Positions 28,804 to 33,419 of a DNA stretch of 33,419 nt are shown piece by piece. The notes under the pieces were generated by a model. It was not told the DNA's origin and did no database searches. It worked only from the letters and a program-made list of their open reading frames with translations. A program made the translations under genes and the position numbers. Within the stretch, counting starts at the first letter, position 1. Each line of letters starts with the position of its first letter. Origin of the DNA: an uncultured Alphaproteobacteria bacterium (GTDB taxonomy: Bacteria > Pseudomonadota > Alphaproteobacteria > RF32 > CAG-239); assembly GCA_947588655.1 (NCBI GenBank), contig CANPYS010000020.1, positions 1 to 33,419 of the forward strand, written 5' to 3'.

Positions 28804-31800
28804 GGGCTTCTCCTTGAGGCTGATTTTGTGCCGATTCGGAACGTGTTTGAACAGTGCCGAATTTTTCTTTAACGGTTTCAAAAAACGCAAACAAAGACGG
28901 AATAAAAATAATGCCCACGACGGTTGCCGCAATCATACCGTAAAAGACGGAACTACCAATAGCAATTTGCGAGCTTGCGCCAGCCCCTGTTGCCACAATC
29001 ATCGGAAAGACGCCCAAGACAAAGGTTAAGGCCGTCATCAAAACCGCGCGGAAACGTTCTGCTGCGCCTTTTTTAGAGGCCTCTAAAATGCTTTCGCCTT
29101 TTTCGCGATATTCTTTGGTAAATTCCACAATCAAAATAGCGTTTTTGGCGGCCAAACCAATCAGCATAATCAAGCCAAGTTGTGCGTAAATGCTCAAAGG
29201 TTGCCCCATAAAATGAAGTCCGATAAGCGCGCCCAAAATAGCAAAAACGGTTGAAAACATCACGGCAAATGCCAAGAGCCAGCTTTCATAAAGCGCCACC
29301 AAAAACAAATAGCAAAAGACAAGGGCAAGCGCAATCAAAATGGTCGCCAAACCACGTGCTTCCACTTCTTGCAGGCTCAAACCCGTCCATGCGATGCGGT
29401 AGGCTTTGGGCAAAATTTTGTTGCCAATTTCAACAATGCTATCAATAGCCGTGCCACTGCTCACATCAGATGGGCTTGCGGCGGTAATAGCAGCGGAGGT
29501 ATATTGATTATAGCGATAAATAATTTTGGGGTTGATTTCTGTTTTCACGGTGGCAAAACTGCCGATTTTAACATTCGTCCCATCAGCGGCGCTCACATAA
29601 AGGTTAGAAATATCTTCAATATCGCGCCGATAATCAAAGTCGGCTTGCATAATCACCTTATTAACCTGTCCATTGAGGGTAATATTATTAATGTAGCGCG
29701 AGCCGAGATTATTCTGCAAAGTGGTAAACAGGTTTGAAACTGGTATATTATAAGATTCTAATTTAGTGCGATCAATATCCAAATAAATATGCGGCGTATC
29801 AGCGGTAAAGGTTGAAAACGCATAGGTTAAATCGGGCGACTGATTAAGCGCCGCCAAATATGAGCCCATCGTTTGATAAAGTTGTTGCGGTGTCACAGAG
29901 CCATCTACCGCCAAAAGTTGCAACGAAAGTCCATTACTTTGTCCCACGCCAGGAATAGCGGGTGGCGCAAAAAAGTTAAACGAAGCCTCTTTATTTTGCT
30001 TTAATGTGGCGGTTAGAGTTTTGGTTAAGCCTTCAATGGAAAGCTCGGGCGTTTTGCGTTTAGACCAATCTTCAAGCCCAATCACGCCAAGCGCCACATT
30101 TTCGCCTTGTCCGCCCAAAATGGAATAACCGGCAACGGTAATAGCATATTTCACGCCGTCCATTTTCAAAACCTTATCTGTCATATCGCGCAGAACGGCT
30201 TGAGTTTGGTTCAAACTCGCGGTATCTTGAAGTTGCACGTTTGCAAAAATAATACCCTGATCTTCTTCAGGCAAAAAGGCGGTAGGTGTCAACCGAAAGC
30301 CCAAGAAAATAAGCGCAATCACGCCCAAAACGGCCAAAACAGTCGCCCATAAATATTTTGAAAAAAACGTCACCGCAACAATATATTTTTCTTTGCTCCA
30401 TTCCAGCGTTTGATCAAAATATTTAAAAAAGCCGCGCGGTTTTGTTTCGCTTTCGTCTTTTAAGAAAATTGCACAAAGGGACGGGCTAAGCGTGAGCGCA
30501 TTAAAGGCCGAAAACACCACGGCGGTGGCAATTGCAACCGCAAACTGCTGATAAATTTTGCCCGTGATGCCGGCCATCAAGCCAACCGGCACAAAAATAG
30601 AGAGCAACACAAAGGTTGTGGCGACAATTGCGGAGCTAATTTGTTGCATTGCTTTTATCGCGGCGGCATGCGAGTCAAGTTTTTCATAAGCCATTAAATA
30701 TTGCACGCGTTCCACCACAATAATCGCGTCATCTACGACCAAGCCAATCGCCAAAATCATTGCAAAGAGCGTGAGGATATTAATATCAAAACCCAAAATA
30801 TAAATGACAATAAACGTGGCGATGAGTGAAACAGGAATGGTAAACAACGGGATGAGCGTTGTTTTAATTTTTTGCAAAAAGACATAAGTGACCAGCACCA
30901 CCAACGAAAATGTAATGAACAGCGTTTCAATAATACTATCAATAGAGGCGCGGACATAAGAGGTGGAGTCATACGCCACTTCCAGCGTCATATCTTCAGG
31001 AAAACTTTGGGCAATAACCTCAATTTGTTTGCGAATATCGTCCATAATTTCCAGCGAGTTTGAGTTTGGCGTTTGGTTTAAGGCGATAATAACAGCGGGC
31101 GTATTTTTGAAAGCCGACTGAATGCTATACGTATCTGCCCCAAGCTCCACGCGCGCCACATCTTTAAGATAAACCACGCCGCCGTCAGAAGATGTTGCCA
31201 CCACAATATTTTCAAAATCGCGCACACTATTAAGCAAGCCTTTTGCGGTTAAAGATAAAACCATATTTGTGCCTTTTGGGCTAGGCGCGGCGCCGACACT
31301 ACCAACAGAGGCCTGCACATTTTGTTGCTCCACAGCTTGAATAATGCTATTGCTATCAAGTCCCAACGATGTAATTTTATCAGCATTGAGCCAAATTCGC
31401 ATGGAATATTGCGGGCCAAAAATGCGCACATCGCCCACGCCTTTCACACGCGCGAGCGGATTTTGCAAATTGGTATAAGCGTAGTTTGAAAGATAAAGAC
31501 TATCATAAGTATGGTTTGGCGAGCGCAACACCAAAAGCCCTAAGATATTTGGGTTTTGGGTTGTCACGTCAACGCCTTGTTGCGTCACGGTTTGGGGCAA
31601 GTCAGACATCACTTGTTGGAGGCGGTTTTGAACCTTAACTTGCGAAATGTCTGGATCTGCGCCCACGTTAAAAGTGACTGTTAAGGTATAATTGCCGCCG
31701 TCATCGGAAGAAGACGACATATAAAGCATATTTTCCACGCCGTTAATTTTATTTTCCAGCGGCACGGCGACCGTATCCACCAAAACTTCGGCATTAGCGC

Positions 31801-31954
31801 CGGGGTAGGTGGTTGAAACCACAATTTGTGGCGGCGTGATTTGCGGATATTGTGAAACAGGCAAAACGATAATCGCCATAATGCCCAAAAGCACCATAAC
31901 AACGGAAATCACAATTGCAAAGCGCGGTCTATCAATAAAAAATGCCGAGAACAT
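28796..31954 (-). CDS. RND multidrug efflux pump, HAE-1 family (AcrB-like)
   Basis: The 1052-residue product has the AcrB layout. It starts [20 protein letters not shown], followed by the first large periplasmic loop ([30 protein letters not shown]). The TM4 proton-relay motif [12 protein letters not shown] has its two Asp near residue 406, and [13 protein letters not shown] lies in TM10. It uses the proton gradient to export hydrophobic or amphipathic compounds. Length and motifs show an intact pump. The ATG overlaps the adaptor stop (TAATG). Substrates cannot be read from sequence. Confidence 0.95.
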   Translation of the reverse strand: MFSAFFIDRPRFAIVISVVMVLLGIMAIIVLPVSQYPQITPPQIVVSTTYPGANAEVLVDTVAVPLENKINGVENMLYMSSSSDDGGNYTLTVTFNVGADPDISQVKVQNRLQQVMSDLPQTVTQQGVDVTTQNPNILGLLVLRSPNHTYDSLYLSNYAYTNLQNPLARVKGVGDVRIFGPQYSMRIWLNADKITSLGLDSNSIIQAVEQQNVQASVGSVGAAPSPKGTNMVLSLTAKGLLNSVRDFENIVVATSSDGGVVYLKDVARVELGADTYSIQSAFKNTPAVIIALNQTPNSNSLEIMDDIRKQIEVIAQSFPEDMTLEVAYDSTSYVRASIDSIIETLFITFSLVVLVTYVFLQKIKTTLIPLFTIPVSLIATFIVIYILGFDINILTLFAMILAIGLVVDDAIIVVERVQYLMAYEKLDSHAAAIKAMQQISSAIVATTFVLLSIFVPVGLMAGITGKIYQQFAVAIATAVVFSAFNALTLSPSLCAIFLKDESETKPRGFFKYFDQTLEWSKEKYIVAVTFFSKYLWATVLAVLGVIALIFLGFRLTPTAFLPEEDQGIIFANVQLQDTASLNQTQAVLRDMTDKVLKMDGVKYAITVAGYSILGGQGENVALGVIGLEDWSKRKTPELSIEGLTKTLTATLKQNKEASFNFFAPPAIPGVGQSNGLSLQLLAVDGSVTPQQLYQTMGSYLAALNQSPDLTYAFSTFTADTPHIYLDIDRTKLESYNIPVSNLFTTLQNNLGSRYINNITLNGQVNKVIMQADFDYRRDIEDISNLYVSAADGTNVKIGSFATVKTEINPKIIYRYNQYTSAAITAASPSDVSSGTAIDSIVEIGNKILPKAYRIAWTGLSLQEVEARGLATILIALALVFCYLFLVALYESWLLAFAVMFSTVFAILGALIGLHFMGQPLSIYAQLGLIMLIGLAAKNAILIVEFTKEYREKGESILEASKKGAAERFRAVLMTALTFVLGVFPMIVATGAGASSQIAIGSSVFYGMIAATVVGIIFIPSLFAFFETVKEKFGTVQTRSESAQNQPQGEAHA

Positions 31955-33105
31955 TATTCATGCCCCTTTGTTTGAAGCTCTGCCTGCGCCGACTTGCCCA
32001 CATCGGCGGCTTGGATAGGCTGAACAATCAGATAATCGGCGGGTTCAAAGTCGTTTGTCACAATAAAGTGCGAGCCTTCCGAGGCCAAAATGCGCACATC
32101 TTGCTTAACGACGCGCCCGTTTCTAATCACATAAACATAGCTTTCGCTTTCCGTAAGATAAACGGCGGATTTTGTAACATCAGCTGCGTTTTGAAAAGTG
32201 CGTTTCAACAAAACATTCACATAGGCATTAGGTGTCAAGAGACGTTTTTTATTTTGGAACAGGGCATAGATTGAAATAGCGTTCGTGCGGCGTTCAACGG
32301 CATTATCCGTATATTCAAAAGCGCCTTGTTCATCAAGGAGTTGTCCATTGGCAAGTTCCACATAAACTTCATCGCCGGCAAAGGGGCGAGGTTTAGAAAG
32401 TTCTTGCAAATATTCTTTATCTGTTAAAGCAAAAACAACCCTGATAGGGCTATATTGCATAATACTAAAGAGTGTTCCCGACGAGGGCGAAACATAATTT
32501 CCGGGTGTCAGCGCCACATTGCCGACAACACCGCTGATTGGGGCGCGAATAAGGGTATAATCAAAATTTACTTTAGCCAAAGCCAAATTAGCTTTAGCTT
32601 GTTCAAGGCTTGCTTTAGCTTCTAAGAATTGCGCCTCGGCGTTTTCAATTTCGGTTTGAGAAACGGCTTTCACGCCGGCTTTTTGGATTCGTTCGTAATA
32701 AGAATTTGCGTTTTGAAGAGCGGCTTCTGCTTTTACGACATCGGCTTTTCGGGCGTTCATTTGAGCCAGATATTCGTCTTGTTGCAAAACGGCTAATATA
32801 GTGCCTTGTTTCACATATTCGCCGCCTTCAACAAAAATTTTTTGCAAATAACCGCTGATATAGGGCTGAATTTCTGCCTCATGAATAGGCGTCACAAACC
32901 CGACATAATTTTTTGTAAAAGGCACAGCGCCGGCAACAACAGGCACAGCCGAGAGGGCTAAGGTAGAATCAACAGGGGCTTGCTTTAAGTCCGAGATTTG
33001 TTTTTGTCCGCGATAGTCATGGAAGTACCAACCAGCGACAAAAGCCGCCGCCACAAACACGACAATCAAGACCGAATACACATATTTTCCTAAATGATTT
33101 TGCAT
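31954..33105 (-). CDS. RND efflux periplasmic adaptor subunit (AcrA-like)
   Basis: The 383-residue product has one N-terminal membrane anchor ([21 protein letters not shown]; no lipobox). The biotinyl-lipoyl barrel half-motifs follow ([37 protein letters not shown] and [25 protein letters not shown]) around an alpha hairpin of about 90 residues ([19 protein letters not shown]...[15 protein letters not shown]). The beta-barrel domain ends the protein. First gene of the operon adaptor-pump-channel. The neighbouring promoter has a palindrome over its -10, but no regulator gene lies beside it in the window. Confidence 0.93.
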   Translation of the reverse strand: MQNHLGKYVYSVLIVVFVAAAFVAGWYFHDYRGQKQISDLKQAPVDSTLALSAVPVVAGAVPFTKNYVGFVTPIHEAEIQPYISGYLQKIFVEGGEYVKQGTILAVLQQDEYLAQMNARKADVVKAEAALQNANSYYERIQKAGVKAVSQTEIENAEAQFLEAKASLEQAKANLALAKVNFDYTLIRAPISGVVGNVALTPGNYVSPSSGTLFSIMQYSPIRVVFALTDKEYLQELSKPRPFAGDEVYVELANGQLLDEQGAFEYTDNAVERRTNAISIYALFQNKKRLLTPNAYVNVLLKRTFQNAADVTKSAVYLTESESYVYVIRNGRVVKQDVRILASEGSHFIVTNDFEPADYLIVQPIQAADVGKSAQAELQTKGHE

Positions 33106-33124
33106 GTTATGAACCTTGCCAATA

Positions 33125-33156
33125 GATTATAAACAATCGTATAAATAATCGGACAA
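33125..33156 (-). promoter_or_regulatory. Promoter of the efflux operon with overlapping palindrome
   Basis: Minus strand: TTGTCC (33151-33156), 19 bp, perfect TATAAT (33126-33131). GATTAT/ATAATC (33125-33130, 33145-33150) make a 26-bp inverted repeat that covers the -10, like an operator for a TetR-type repressor. Confidence 0.5.
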
Positions 33157-33221
33157 AGGGTTAATTCAATACAACTTTAGGAAAGGCTTTCAAAATATTT
33201 TATTATAGAATTATTTTTTTC

Positions 33222-33248
33222 TTGAAATGGTATTTAAGTTAGTATAAC
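33222..33248 (+). promoter_or_regulatory. Possible promoter of the last gene
   Basis: TTGAAA (33222-33227) and TATAAC (33243-33248), 15-16 bp apart depending on the -35 phase. The start would be about 35 bases before the ATG. Confidence 0.4.
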
Positions 33249-33291
33249 ATAAACACAACATATATTAAAAAGGGTTAAATTAGGGGGAAAT

Positions 33292-33419
33292 ATGGGCAGG
33301 ATATTCCTTTTAGTTTTAACATTGGTGTTGTCTGTGACCGCCGATGTTGAAAGTGCATGCTTAAATAATTGCAAGAGTTTACCAAATTGTGCGGATTTGG
33401 GGTATAAGAAGATAACGGA
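33292..33419 (+). CDS. Secreted Cys-containing protein, N-terminal part only
   Basis: The frame is open from ATG 33292 to the window end, about 42 residues. AGGGGGAA lies just upstream. The signal peptide is MGRIFLLVLTLVLSVTADVESA. The mature part starts CLNNCKSLPNCADLGYKKI, with three Cys in 11 residues and the CxDLGY pattern. This pattern reminds me of Cys-rich secreted proteins with repeated C-x-LGY units in gut proteobacterial genomes, but the rest is missing and the function is unknown. Confidence 0.6.
   Translation, partial: MGRIFLLVLTLVLSVTADVESACLNNCKSLPNCADLGYKKIT

Noticed and set aside
28804-28932. Longer start for the NodT-type channel
   Set aside because: It would put 43 residues ahead of the lipoprotein signal and overlap the pump gene by 137 bases. 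The ATG at 28803 has a strong SD.
29369-29737. 122-codon frame antisense to the RND pump gene
   Set aside because: Shadow frame of a well-supported gene; no SD, no recognisable domain.
31942-32274. 110-codon frame antisense to the adaptor gene
   Set aside because: Shadow frame; the minus-strand adaptor protein has full family support.

Overview
The window looks like a chromosomal segment of an AT-rich, probably host-associated alphaproteobacterium, such as an uncultured gut lineage or a relative of Rickettsiales/Holosporales. Reasons: alphaproteobacterial-style Suf, SucCD-like and RND genes, a short SRP RNA in an ffs-dnaX-ybaB-recR cluster, and a valyl-tRNA synthetase of the archaeal type known from Rickettsia. 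The taxonomic call is inference from gene content, not from a search.

Layout. 1-540: the 3' end of an IS110-family transposase, then a region rich in hairpins that ends in an intrinsic terminator just ahead of an outer-membrane beta-barrel gene (541-1251). 1331-1660: a cluster of palindromic repeats beside tRNA-Arg(CCU). 1767-4160: a SixA-like phosphatase, a Dps ferritin, two small unknown genes, and a 58-bp perfect direct repeat that duplicates the 3' end of tRNA-Gly(CCC). 4235-9349: a DUF2207 membrane protein, divergent from an operon of a single-domain GlmU uridyltransferase, a small membrane protein and an M3 oligopeptidase.

9416-14273 is one tight operon: sufS, sufT, sufE, a sucC/sucD-like pair and comF. 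The SucD-like subunit lacks the catalytic phosphohistidine (Tyr248 in its place) and other key residues, so ordinary succinyl-CoA synthetase activity is unlikely. 14270-16867 has yraN and rsmI divergent from an lpoA-like lipoprotein gene. 16943-19692 holds SRP RNA, dnaX (TTG start, with an A9 slip site placed to make a gamma-like product), ybaB and recR.

19698-22987 is an AT-richer, probably acquired restriction-modification operon: an HNH endonuclease gene first, then two overlapping D12-class adenine methyltransferases. 23071-27409: two exported unknown proteins (one with an HEQTH motif), rlmH and valS. 27406-33105: an adaptor, RND pump and NodT-type outer-membrane channel operon. 33292 to the end: the start of a secreted cysteine-containing protein.

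The items most worth following are the SucCD-like pair with lost catalytic residues, the R-M island, the dnaX slip site, the structured RNA region after the IS110 transposase, and the tRNA-Gly repeat.
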